The notes under the pieces: model-generated
Told to the model about the DNA's origin: nothing
The model's input: only the letters and a program-made list of their open reading frames with translations
Database searches by the model: none
Source of the DNA: an uncultured Bacilli bacterium
GTDB taxonomy: Bacteria; Bacillota_I; Bacilli_A; RF39; UBA660
Assembly (NCBI GenBank): GCA_947625315.1
Contig: CANQOE010000031.1
Span: 1 to 9,933, forward strand
Length of the DNA: 9,933 nt
Direction of reading: 5' to 3'
Shown here: positions 1 to 6,449 of the stretch, piece after piece
Layout of the letters: each line of letters starts with the position of its first letter
Position numbering within the stretch: position 1 is the stretch's first letter
Position numbers and translations under genes: made by a program

Positions 1-1135
1 AATGGTAGGTGGTATTGAAAAATATTTTCAAATTGCTCCTTGTTTTCGAGATGAAGATACGAGAAGTGATCGTACCTTAGAATTTTATCAATTAGATTTG
101 GAAATGAGTTTTGTAACCGAAGAAGATGTTTTAGAAGTAGGGGAAGATATATTTTATGATGTCTTTACTAAATTTAGTTCTAAAGTTGTTTCTCCTAAAC
201 CTTTTAGAAGATTAACATATAAAGAAGCTTTAGAAAATTATGGGACTGATAAACCAGACTTAAGAAATCCTTTAATAATTAAAGATGCTACCAGTATTTT
301 AGAATATACAACTTTTAAACCTTTTGCTAATTCTCATATTAAAGTTATTAAAGTGGAAAATATTGGTGATAAATCTAATAGTTGGTTTAATGAAATAGTT
401 GATTATGCTTCATCTATTGGTATGCCAGGAATTGGTTATATTACATTAAATAATGATTTAACATTTAAAGGACCTATTGATAAATTTTTAAGCCCTGAAG
501 AAAGAACTAATTTAATTAATACTTATTCTTTAAAACCTAATGATGTAATATTTTTTATTGCTAATCATAACTTAAAAGTTGCTCAAAAATATGCGGGTTT
601 AATTAGAACATATTTAGGTAAAAAACTCGATTTATTAGATAATAATAAATTAGAATTATGTATTATCAAAGATTTTCCATTATTTGAATACGATAATGAA
701 ACTAAAAAATATGAATTTTGTCATAACCCTTTTAGTTTACCTCAAAGTGATTATTCTAAAGATAATGTTGAAGATGTTTTAGCCTACCAATATGACTTTG
801 TTTGTAATGGTAATGAAATGGCCAGTGGAGCTATTCGCAACCACAATCAGGAATCTTTAATTAAAGGCTTTGAAGTAGTAGGTTATTCTAAAGAAGAAGT
901 TGAAGAACGTTTTAGTTCAATTATGACCGCATTTAAATATGGATGTCCTCCTCATGGAGGTATGGCTCCGGGAATTGACCGCATTTTAATGTTAATTCAA
1001 GATGAACCAAATTTAAGAGAAGTTCAAGCTTTTCCAACAAGTTCAACTGGAGCCGACAATATGATGGGTTCCCCATCTTATATAACAGCAGAGCAATTAA
1101 AAGAATTAGGCCTAAAAATAGATATTGATTTATAG
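1..1135 (+). CDS. aspS: Aspartate--tRNA ligase (AspRS), 5'-truncated by the window edge
   Basis: Class II synthetase that activates aspartate with ATP and loads it onto tRNA(Asp) in the cytoplasm, and possibly also onto tRNA(Asn). The reading frame is open at the left edge; the Met at base 2 is internal, because it aligns with the conserved M-V-A-G-F-x-R-Y-F-Q-I-A stretch of AspRS. About 377 of the usual 580-600 residues are present, so the N-terminal anticodon-binding domain and motif 1 lie outside. Fragment residues 15-37 carry motif 2 (FRDED, then EFYQLDLEMSF). The middle is the bacterial GAD insertion domain, including the KGPIDKFLS segment. Residues 310-330 hold motif 3 (GCPPHGGMAPGIDRI, key Arg327). 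The ending REVQAFPTSSTGAD matches the family C terminus. The sequences NGNEMASGAIRNH and EFYQLDLEMSF resemble the subtype I remember from alphaproteobacteria and some Clostridia. The TAG stop overlaps the ribosome binding site of the next gene, so the two are cotranscribed. Confidence 0.97.
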   Translation, partial: MVGGIEKYFQIAPCFRDEDTRSDRTLEFYQLDLEMSFVTEEDVLEVGEDIFYDVFTKFSSKVVSPKPFRRLTYKEALENYGTDKPDLRNPLIIKDATSILEYTTFKPFANSHIKVIKVENIGDKSNSWFNEIVDYASSIGMPGIGYITLNNDLTFKGPIDKFLSPEERTNLINTYSLKPNDVIFFIANHNLKVAQKYAGLIRTYLGKKLDLLDNNKLELCIIKDFPLFEYDNETKKYEFCHNPFSLPQSDYSKDNVEDVLAYQYDFVCNGNEMASGAIRNHNQESLIKGFEVVGYSKEEVEERFSSIMTAFKYGCPPHGGMAPGIDRILMLIQDEPNLREVQAFPTSSTGADNMMGSPSYITAEQLKELGLKIDIDL

Positions 1136-1147
1136 GAGGTTTTAGTT

Positions 1148-2173
1148 ATGTTAAATATTTATGAAATAGATGGTTTTAAAACAAAAAATAACGAGGTCTT
1201 TGCCAAATATAATATACCAGAAAATAAAATAGTTTTAACAAATGATTTAATTGACCAAGCCTATTTTAAATTGCGAGGTCATAAAAGGTATGCTTATAGT
1301 AAATATTATGTCAATGATGAATTGCTTTATGCAGATGGCAAAGCTTATAATGATTATATTTATATTGATGAAAATTTTAATTATCATGAAACTTATCCTT
1401 ATAATATAATAAAATATTTTAAATGCGGAATTATTTATGTTAGAGATAAATTTTTAATGAATGCTAAAGGAGAAATTATCTATAGTTTAAAAGATTATGA
1501 TAAAGTAGTTTTTGCAACAAATGGTTTTATCAAAATTGCTAGCAAAGAAATAGATGAATTAGCTAAAAGTATTCGCGATTTTGAATTAATTTTGAATTCA
1601 AATGGTAAAGTCATTGGTAGGTATTTAAGGACAAGTGAAATATTATCTAATAATATTATTTTAGTTGAAACTTTTGATAATAAAACTCAATTAATCCAAT
1701 TAAAGCCTTATAAAATTTTAGCTAGTGGTCCTCATAAATGTGCGGAAATTATTAAAAAATTTGCCGATTTAAAGGCAAAAGAATCAAATGTTGCTAGCAA
1801 TATAATTCATATTAATTTTAAAAGTTACTACATTGATAATATTGGTAAATATTTAATAAAATATTATCCAAATAACGATAGTATATATCCCCCTAATGAT
1901 AAATTAAATAATCCAAAATTTCCCTTTAAATTTTTTGCCGAAGTTATTGCTCAAAAATATAATATTCCCATTAAAAAAGAAGATAATTTTCAAGATATTA
2001 AAACCATAGTTGAATATTTTAACAATCAAGGGACATATATGTTAGATTTAGCTACTTTAGAAGTAGAACCTTTAGAAATAATTAAAGGTATTAAAATAAG
2101 TGATAATATTACTGCTATTGAAAGTTTTGATGAAAAAGACCAGGAATTATTAAGAATAAGAAGAAAGGAATGA
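1148..2173 (+). CDS. Hypothetical protein, 341 aa, with possible degenerate WG-like beta repeats
   Basis: I do not recognise this gene. It starts at ATG 1148, 8 bases after a strong GGAGGT that overlaps the aspS stop codon, and ends with TGA 2171-2173. The protein is rich in Tyr, Asn, Lys and Ile, has no signal peptide or membrane segment, and looks cytoplasmic. Residues about 60-160 read like short beta-strand units separated by N-G or K-G turns. Two stretches share a pattern of G, then IIYV or FIKI, then a hydrophobic run, then N-x-x-G-[EK]-[IV]-I: residues 94-113 and 126-158. That resembles degenerate WG-type repeats, but the defining W-G pairs are missing, so the family is not assigned. 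Residues 215-341 look like a separate mixed alpha/beta region ending in a charged tail. Its position between aspS and gatC suggests coexpression with tRNA-charging enzymes, but says little about function. A lineage-specific accessory protein is the safest description. Confidence 0.85.
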   Translation: MLNIYEIDGFKTKNNEVFAKYNIPENKIVLTNDLIDQAYFKLRGHKRYAYSKYYVNDELLYADGKAYNDYIYIDENFNYHETYPYNIIKYFKCGIIYVRDKFLMNAKGEIIYSLKDYDKVVFATNGFIKIASKEIDELAKSIRDFELILNSNGKVIGRYLRTSEILSNNIILVETFDNKTQLIQLKPYKILASGPHKCAEIIKKFADLKAKESNVASNIIHINFKSYYIDNIGKYLIKYYPNNDSIYPPNDKLNNPKFPFKFFAEVIAQKYNIPIKKEDNFQDIKTIVEYFNNQGTYMLDLATLEVEPLEIIKGIKISDNITAIESFDEKDQELLRIRRKE

Positions 2174-2183
2174 AGTTAATTTG
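2164..2183 (+). promoter_or_regulatory. Ribosome binding site and TTG start of gatC
   Basis: AAAGGAA at 2164-2170 precedes TTG at 2181, with 11 bases between GGA and the start, slightly long. The TTG start gives M-P-K-F-T-K-E-M-V, which aligns with the usual GatC N terminus. The first in-frame ATG is seven codons later, lacks a good binding site, and would cut into the first helix. Confidence 0.75.
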
Positions 2184-2477
2184 CCAAAATTTACTAAAGA
2201 AATGGTTGATGATTATGCTGCTAAACTCCTTATTGGTTTAACAGAAGAAGAAAATAAAATGGTATTAGATGAATTTGAAGCCATTGATAAATCTATTGAA
2301 AATGTTACAAAAATAAAAGGAATCGAAAAAATTGAACCTATGACTCATGCTCTTGATAATTTTATTTTTTCCCTAAGAGAAGATAAAGCCGCTCCATCTA
2401 TTCCCATTGAGGATGCCCTAAGAAATGCCGCGAGAGTTGAAGGTCGCGAAATTGAAGTACCAAAGGTGGTGGACTAA
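2181..2477 (+). CDS. gatC: Asp-tRNA(Asn)/Glu-tRNA(Gln) amidotransferase subunit C
   Basis: Small structural subunit of the GatCAB amidotransferase. In this family it wraps around the GatA-GatB interface and stabilises the complex; it has no catalytic site. The protein is 98 residues, the normal length (about 95-100). Residues 3-30 form the N-terminal helix with the LTEEE element. The C-terminal segment from about residue 66 carries the hallmark pattern LREDKAAPSIP, E-D-A-L-R-N-A, then a terminal V-P-K-V, matching the family's FREDxxxPSLPxxEALxNAP...VPKVL. The TTG start is favoured by alignment and by the upstream AAAGGAA. Its TAA stop is immediately followed by the gatA ATG, so translation is probably coupled. 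It is moderately divergent (GLTEEE preceded by AAKLLI rather than AKLARL) but shows no sign of decay. Confidence 0.95.
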   Translation: MPKFTKEMVDDYAAKLLIGLTEEENKMVLDEFEAIDKSIENVTKIKGIEKIEPMTHALDNFIFSLREDKAAPSIPIEDALRNAARVEGREIEVPKVVD

Positions 2478-3932
2478 ATGTTAGATAAAACTTTAAAAGA
2501 AATCCATGAAGCTTTAATTAATAAACAAGTTACTAGTGAAGATTTAGTTAAAGAAGCTTTAGCAAAAAGTTATGAAATAAAAGAAAAGTATAATGCTTTT
2601 GTTACTATTTTAGATGATGCAAAAGGAAGAACAGTAACTGATGATTTAGTATCAGGTATTCCCTTTGGTGTTAAAGATAATTATTCTACCAAAGATGTTT
2701 TATCTACTGGTTCTTCTAATACTTTAAATAATTATGTTCCTTTTTATACCGCAACTGTTGTCCAAAACTTATTTAATAAAGGAGCAATAATGGTTAATAA
2801 AACCGCAATGGATGAATTTGGTATGGGCGGAACGGGAACAACTTGTCATACCGGTCCAGTTTTAAATCCGTGGGATAAAACAAGAATGTGTGCTGGTTCT
2901 TCGGCTGGTTCGGCTTGTGCTGTTGCCAGTGGGGTTTATCCTTATGCTCTTGGAAGTGATACAGGCGACTCTATTCGTAAACCGGCCGCATTCTGTGGTA
3001 TTGTCGGCTATAAACCAACTTATGGCATGCTTTCACGTTATGGCTTATTTCCTTTTGCTTCATCTCTAGACCACTGTGGTGTTTTAACCCGCTGTGTTGA
3101 AGATGCTGCGATCATCGTAGATGCTATGAAAGGTCAAGACGAAAACGATATGACTAGTTGGGATTCTTCTAATATCCATTTAGAAAAACACTTAAATGAT
3201 AATGTTCAAGGTAAAAAATTATTCTATATTAAAGAAATTGCTGATTTAGAAAATTATCCTAATGCTAGTGTTGAATTAAAAGAACATTTACAAAATTTCC
3301 ACGATACTCTAAATAAATTTAAAACCTTAGGTGTAGAAATAGAAGGAGTAAGTATTAATCAAGAATTACTTAATGCTATTGCCAGTGTCTATGTTATTAT
3401 CTCTTGTGCTGAAGCAACCTCTAATATGTCCAATTTAACTGGAATAATCTTTGGCCCAAGAGGGAATAATCCCAAAGTAATGGATATGATTAAAGAACAT
3501 CGTACCTTAGGCTTTTCGCCTTTAATTAAAAGAAGATTTGTTATTGGATCTTACGTACTACAAAAAGAAAACCAAGAAAGATATTTTAAAAATGCGCAAC
3601 GAGTTCGTCGTTTAATCGTTGATAAAATCGAAGAATTATTTCAAAAATATGATGGTTTAATTTTGCCAGTGTCATCAGGTCCTGCTAAACACTTTGATCA
3701 AGATGATGATTGTATCGATGAAAATACTTCGGTTTTAGAAGAACATCTCCAAATAGGTAATTTTGGTGGTTTCCCATCCATTACTATTCCTAGTGGTTTT
3801 ATCAATGATTTACCAGTTGGAATTAATATTACGGGAGCTCGATATCACGATGAATTAGTCTTAAATTTAGCTTCTAAATTAGAAAGTTTAATGCCTTATA
3901 AAGGTCAAATAGCTAAGGAGGTAACCAAATGA
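2478..3932 (+). CDS. gatA: Asp-tRNA(Asn)/Glu-tRNA(Gln) amidotransferase subunit A (amidase-signature glutaminase)
   Basis: Releases ammonia from glutamine (or asparagine) and feeds it to GatB for tRNA-dependent amidation. Length is 484 residues, normal for GatA (about 480-490). The amidase-signature Ser-cisSer-Lys triad is complete: Lys66 in GVKDN, cis-Ser141 in AGSSAGSA and nucleophile Ser165 in GSDTGDSIRKPA. The spacings (99 and 24 residues) equal those of S. aureus GatA (K79, S154, S178). Downstream, GYKPTYGMLSRYGLFPFASSLDH is near-invariant in GatA. Oddities: the residue just before the nucleophile is Asp164 instead of the usual Gly, the cis-Ser loop reads AGSSAGS instead of GGSSGGS, and the segment after MDEFGMG reads GTGTTCHTGP rather than SSTENSAFGP. 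I recall similar GDSIR sequences in mycoplasma GatA, so this is probably a functional subtype. The start abuts the gatC stop, with AAAGGTGG at 2462-2469 as binding site; the TGA stop overlaps gatB by 4 bases. Confidence 0.97.
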   Translation: MLDKTLKEIHEALINKQVTSEDLVKEALAKSYEIKEKYNAFVTILDDAKGRTVTDDLVSGIPFGVKDNYSTKDVLSTGSSNTLNNYVPFYTATVVQNLFNKGAIMVNKTAMDEFGMGGTGTTCHTGPVLNPWDKTRMCAGSSAGSACAVASGVYPYALGSDTGDSIRKPAAFCGIVGYKPTYGMLSRYGLFPFASSLDHCGVLTRCVEDAAIIVDAMKGQDENDMTSWDSSNIHLEKHLNDNVQGKKLFYIKEIADLENYPNASVELKEHLQNFHDTLNKFKTLGVEIEGVSINQELLNAIASVYVIISCAEATSNMSNLTGIIFGPRGNNPKVMDMIKEHRTLGFSPLIKRRFVIGSYVLQKENQERYFKNAQRVRRLIVDKIEELFQKYDGLILPVSSGPAKHFDQDDDCIDENTSVLEEHLQIGNFGGFPSITIPSGFINDLPVGINITGARYHDELVLNLASKLESLMPYKGQIAKEVTK

Positions 3933-5356
3933 AAAAACAAATTGCCGTCATTGGTTTAGAAATGCATTGTGAACTTAAAAGTAATTCTAAAGTATTTTCT
4001 AAAGCTTGCAATTCTTATAATGAAACCCCTAATAGTAATATTGCCCCTCTAGATATGGCATTTCCTGGTACTTTACCAGTAGTCAACAAAAAATGTGTTG
4101 CCGATGCTCTAAAGGTAAGTATGGCTCTAAATTGTACTCAACCCGAATATATGTATTTTGATCGCAAAAACTATTATTATCCCGACTTACCTAAAGGCTA
4201 TCAAATAACGCAAATGGACTCTCCAGTAGGAGTAAATGGTCATATTGAAATTGAAGTTGATGAAGAGTTAATCCCGGTTGATATTCACGATGTCCATCTA
4301 GAAGAAGATGCCGCGAGTTTAGACCATTATTTTGATACTTCCACTATTGATTATAATCGTTCAGGTGTCCCTTTACTAGAACTAGTAACGGAACCTTGTT
4401 TACATAGTGCTAAAGAAGCTGTTGCTTTTCTTGAACATATGCGCGACATTTATAAATACTTAGATGTATCGGAAGCTGATACTAAAAAAGGTCAAATAAG
4501 ATGCGATGTCAACGTTTCCATTATGGATGAAGATAGTCAAGTTTTTGGTACTCGAGTAGAAATTAAAAACGTCAATTCCTTTGGAGGTGTTGCCGATGCT
4601 ATAAACTACGAAATAAAACGCCAAACTTCTTTAAAAGAAGAAGGAAGATATAATGAAGTTGAACAAGAAACTCGCCGTTGGGATGAAGAAAAAGGCCAAA
4701 CTATTCATATGCGTAGTAAAGTAGATGCTATCGATTATAAATATTTTGTTGAACCTAATATTCCTAAATATAAAATAACTAAAGAATGGTTAGAAGAATT
4801 AAAACAAGAAATTCCTCAACTGCACTTAGAAAGAAAATATAACTATATAAATAATTATGGTTTAAGTAATTATGATGCTAGTATCTTAGTTAAAGAAAAA
4901 AGTATCTCGGATTACTTTGAAGAATGTTTAAAATTAAATATTGATGCGAAAAGTGCAAGTAACTGGATAACTACCCAAATTCTTGGTTATATTAATAAAT
5001 ATGAATTAACAATTAATGAGATATTTTTAACTCCTAAACGTCTTAAAGATTTAATCGAGGCTTTAAATAAAGGTGATATTAGTAGTAAACAAGCTAAAGA
5101 TATATTCTATAAAATCTTAGATGAGAAAAAAGAAGTAGCTAGCTTTATTACTAAAGATAATGCTCAAATAAATGATGAAACAGTCTTAACTGATTTAATT
5201 GCTCAAATCTTAACTAATAATCCAAATCAAGTAGACCAATATAAAGCCGGTAAAACTAATTTATTTGACTTCTTTGTTGGACAAGTAATGAAAGAAACTA
5301 AAGGTAAAGCTAATCCTAATTTAACTAAAGAAATATTAACTAATAAATTAAAGTAA
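3929..5356 (+). CDS. gatB: Asp-tRNA(Asn)/Glu-tRNA(Gln) amidotransferase subunit B
   Basis: Binds the mischarged tRNA, phosphorylates the side-chain carboxylate of Asp or Glu with ATP, and lets GatA-derived ammonia form Asn or Gln. Length is 475 residues, typical for GatB. Residues 8-16 are the opening IGLEMHCEL. PNSNIAPLDMAFPGTLPVVNK follows, then FDRKNYYYPDLPKGYQIT (77-94), HLEEDAA (123-129) and the family signature IDYNRSGVPLLELVTEP. Later come RCDVNVSI, the EIKNVNSF element and QETRRWDEEKGQT. The cradle domain is followed by helices and a YqeY-like tRNA-binding tail, recognisable by VGQVMKETKGKANP near the end. The four-Cys zinc site seen in some GatB proteins is not evident. An almost perfect AAGGAGGT at 3915-3922 lies inside gatA, and the start codon overlaps the gatA stop (ATGA), so the two subunits are translationally coupled. 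Confidence 0.98.
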   Translation: MKKQIAVIGLEMHCELKSNSKVFSKACNSYNETPNSNIAPLDMAFPGTLPVVNKKCVADALKVSMALNCTQPEYMYFDRKNYYYPDLPKGYQITQMDSPVGVNGHIEIEVDEELIPVDIHDVHLEEDAASLDHYFDTSTIDYNRSGVPLLELVTEPCLHSAKEAVAFLEHMRDIYKYLDVSEADTKKGQIRCDVNVSIMDEDSQVFGTRVEIKNVNSFGGVADAINYEIKRQTSLKEEGRYNEVEQETRRWDEEKGQTIHMRSKVDAIDYKYFVEPNIPKYKITKEWLEELKQEIPQLHLERKYNYINNYGLSNYDASILVKEKSISDYFEECLKLNIDAKSASNWITTQILGYINKYELTINEIFLTPKRLKDLIEALNKGDISSKQAKDIFYKILDEKKEVASFITKDNAQINDETVLTDLIAQILTNNPNQVDQYKAGKTNLFDFFVGQVMKETKGKANPNLTKEILTNKLK

Positions 5357-5368
5357 GAAAGGAAAAAT

Positions 5369-5698
5369 ATGTATACTGTTAAAGATTTTTATATAATTGA
5401 AAAGTTAAAAAGGGTTTTAAATAATTATGAAGTAAATCCTGAATGGGAAATATTTAAGAAAAGTAATAACAAAGTCTGTATAATTAAAGTCAAAGATTAC
5501 TATGAAGTATTTGTCTATATAAATAACGAAAAATTTCTAACTGGGCGTTTTTATGACTTACCAGAAGCTATTAATTACTTTGTAGATTTAATTACACCAA
5601 CTTATGAATTAAAAGACGAAATATTAGAAAAGTTTAATGATTTAATAGATCTATCATTACGCTTAAGAATACCTCGTAAACTAATTAAAAAAGCTTAA
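5369..5698 (+). CDS. Hypothetical protein, 109 aa, last gene of the gat operon
   Basis: I do not recognise this protein. It begins at ATG 5369, five bases after the AAAGGA at 5358-5363 and 12 bases after gatB, so it is very likely cotranscribed with gatCAB and is the last gene before the terminator. The predicted layout is an N-terminal helix (residues about 4-20), a three-strand sheet (W-E-I-F, V-C-I-I-K-V, Y-Y-E-V-F-V-Y-I), then F-L-T-G-R-F-Y-D-L-P-E-A-I-N-Y-F leading into helices, and a basic tail (RIPRKLIKKA). The 'sheet, then F-x-x-x-x-E-A-x-x-Y-F helix' arrangement is like many small alpha/beta proteins, including some immunity-type families, but I would not assign one. No signal peptide or membrane segment. 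Codon use and base composition match the neighbours, giving no hint of recent transfer. It is probably real because of length, binding site and position. Confidence 0.8.
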   Translation: MYTVKDFYIIEKLKRVLNNYEVNPEWEIFKKSNNKVCIIKVKDYYEVFVYINNEKFLTGRFYDLPEAINYFVDLITPTYELKDEILEKFNDLIDLSLRLRIPRKLIKKA

Positions 5699-5703
5699 TA
5701 ATC

Positions 5704-5737
5704 GAAGAAATAAGTCCAAACTTATTTTCTTTTTTTT
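5704..5737 (+). terminator. Intrinsic terminator of the aspS-gatCAB operon
   Basis: AAATAAGT (5708-5715) pairs with ACTTATTT (5720-5727) across a CCAA loop. With one bulged T at 5728, the stem extends to GAAG (5704-5707) pairing with CTTT (5729-5732, last pair G-U). An uninterrupted run of T follows at 5730-5737. It begins six bases after the stop of the 109-residue gene and comes just before the next promoter. The stem is AT-rich and thus modest, as expected in this genome. Confidence 0.75.
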
Positions 5738-5744
5738 AAATATT

Positions 5745-5753
5745 TGTTATAAT
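5745..5753 (+). promoter_or_regulatory. Sigma-A-type extended -10 promoter for rnc-smc
   Basis: TGTTATAAT at 5745-5753 is a perfect TGnTATAAT extended -10. No good -35 is present at 16-18 bp spacing: that region is the T-tract of the preceding terminator (TTTTCT-like). Extended -10 promoters often tolerate a weak -35. Transcription would begin near 5760, leaving a leader of about 27 bases before rnc. Confidence 0.72.
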
Positions 5754-5786
5754 TAACTTAGAAGTAATAGAAATAGAGGAATATTC

Positions 5787-6431
5787 ATGAATTTTTTAGA
5801 AAAGTATCATATTTATATTAAAAATAAAGATTTATTACAAACTGCTTTAACTCATAGTAGTTATTCTAATGAACATGGAACTAATAACTATGAAAGATTA
5901 GAATTTCTAGGCGATGCCGTTTTACAATTAATAACTAGTGAATATTTTTACCAAAATTATTCTTATCAAGAAGGAGATTTATCAAAAATAAGAGCTAGTT
6001 TTGTCTGTGAAGAAGCTTTAGCCCAATATGCCAAAGATGTTGGTATTGATAAACATATTCGGGTAGGTAATGGGCAATTAAAAGATATTAATGATACCAT
6101 TATTGCTGATACATTTGAAAGTGTTCTAGCTTGTATTTATCTCGATCAAGGTTTTGAAGTTGCTAAAAAATATACTTTAGAGGTATTATTACCCCATATT
6201 AAAAAACATGATACTTTCTTAGGCGATTACAAATCTTTATTACAAGAAATGGTGCAAACCGATAAAAAAAGTTTAGAATATCGTTTAGTTAAAGAAGAAG
6301 GTCCGGCTCATGATAAAACTTTTGCTTTTGAAGTAGTTATTGATGGTATCATTTATGGTTATGGGGAAGGCAAAAGTAAAAAAGAAGCAGAACAAAAGGC
6401 GGCTGAGGACGCGATTAAGAAAAAAGCCTAA
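5787..6431 (+). CDS. rnc: Ribonuclease III
   Basis: Mg-dependent endonuclease that cuts double-stranded RNA; in bacteria it processes the 30S rRNA precursor and many structured mRNAs. Length 214 residues, slightly shorter than the usual 220-250. Residues 36-46 are the signature ERLEFLGDAVL, giving Glu36, Glu39 and catalytic Asp43. EGDLSKIRA (62-70) provides Glu62. DTFESV (108-113) provides Asp108 and catalytic Glu111, so all acidic metal-binding positions known from E. coli RNase III (E38, E41, D45, E65, D114, E117) are matched. The loop between GQLK and ADTFES is a few residues shorter than in many homologues. A double-stranded RNA-binding domain spans about 146-213 (DYKSLLQEMVQ to GEGKSKKEAEQKAAEDAI). 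Start ATG 5787 has AGAGGA six bases upstream. It is the first gene of its unit, and the smc binding site overlaps its stop codon. Confidence 0.98.
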   Translation: MNFLEKYHIYIKNKDLLQTALTHSSYSNEHGTNNYERLEFLGDAVLQLITSEYFYQNYSYQEGDLSKIRASFVCEEALAQYAKDVGIDKHIRVGNGQLKDINDTIIADTFESVLACIYLDQGFEVAKKYTLEVLLPHIKKHDTFLGDYKSLLQEMVQTDKKSLEYRLVKEEGPAHDKTFAFEVVIDGIIYGYGEGKSKKEAEQKAAEDAIKKKA

Positions 6432-6449
6432 AGGAGGCGCTTAAATTTG
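6430..6449 (+). promoter_or_regulatory. Ribosome binding site and TTG start of smc
   Basis: A consensus AAAGGAGG at 6430-6437 overlaps the rnc TAA stop and lies nine bases before TTG 6447. The resulting M-Y-L-K-S-I-R-A-F-G-F-K-S-F-A-D-K is the standard SMC N terminus, so TTG is the real start. There is no in-frame ATG nearby. Confidence 0.9.

Noticed and set aside
2..4. ATG at base 2 as the start of aspS
   Set aside because: It aligns with a conserved internal Met before motif 2; the anticodon-binding domain and motif 1 must lie to the left, outside the window.
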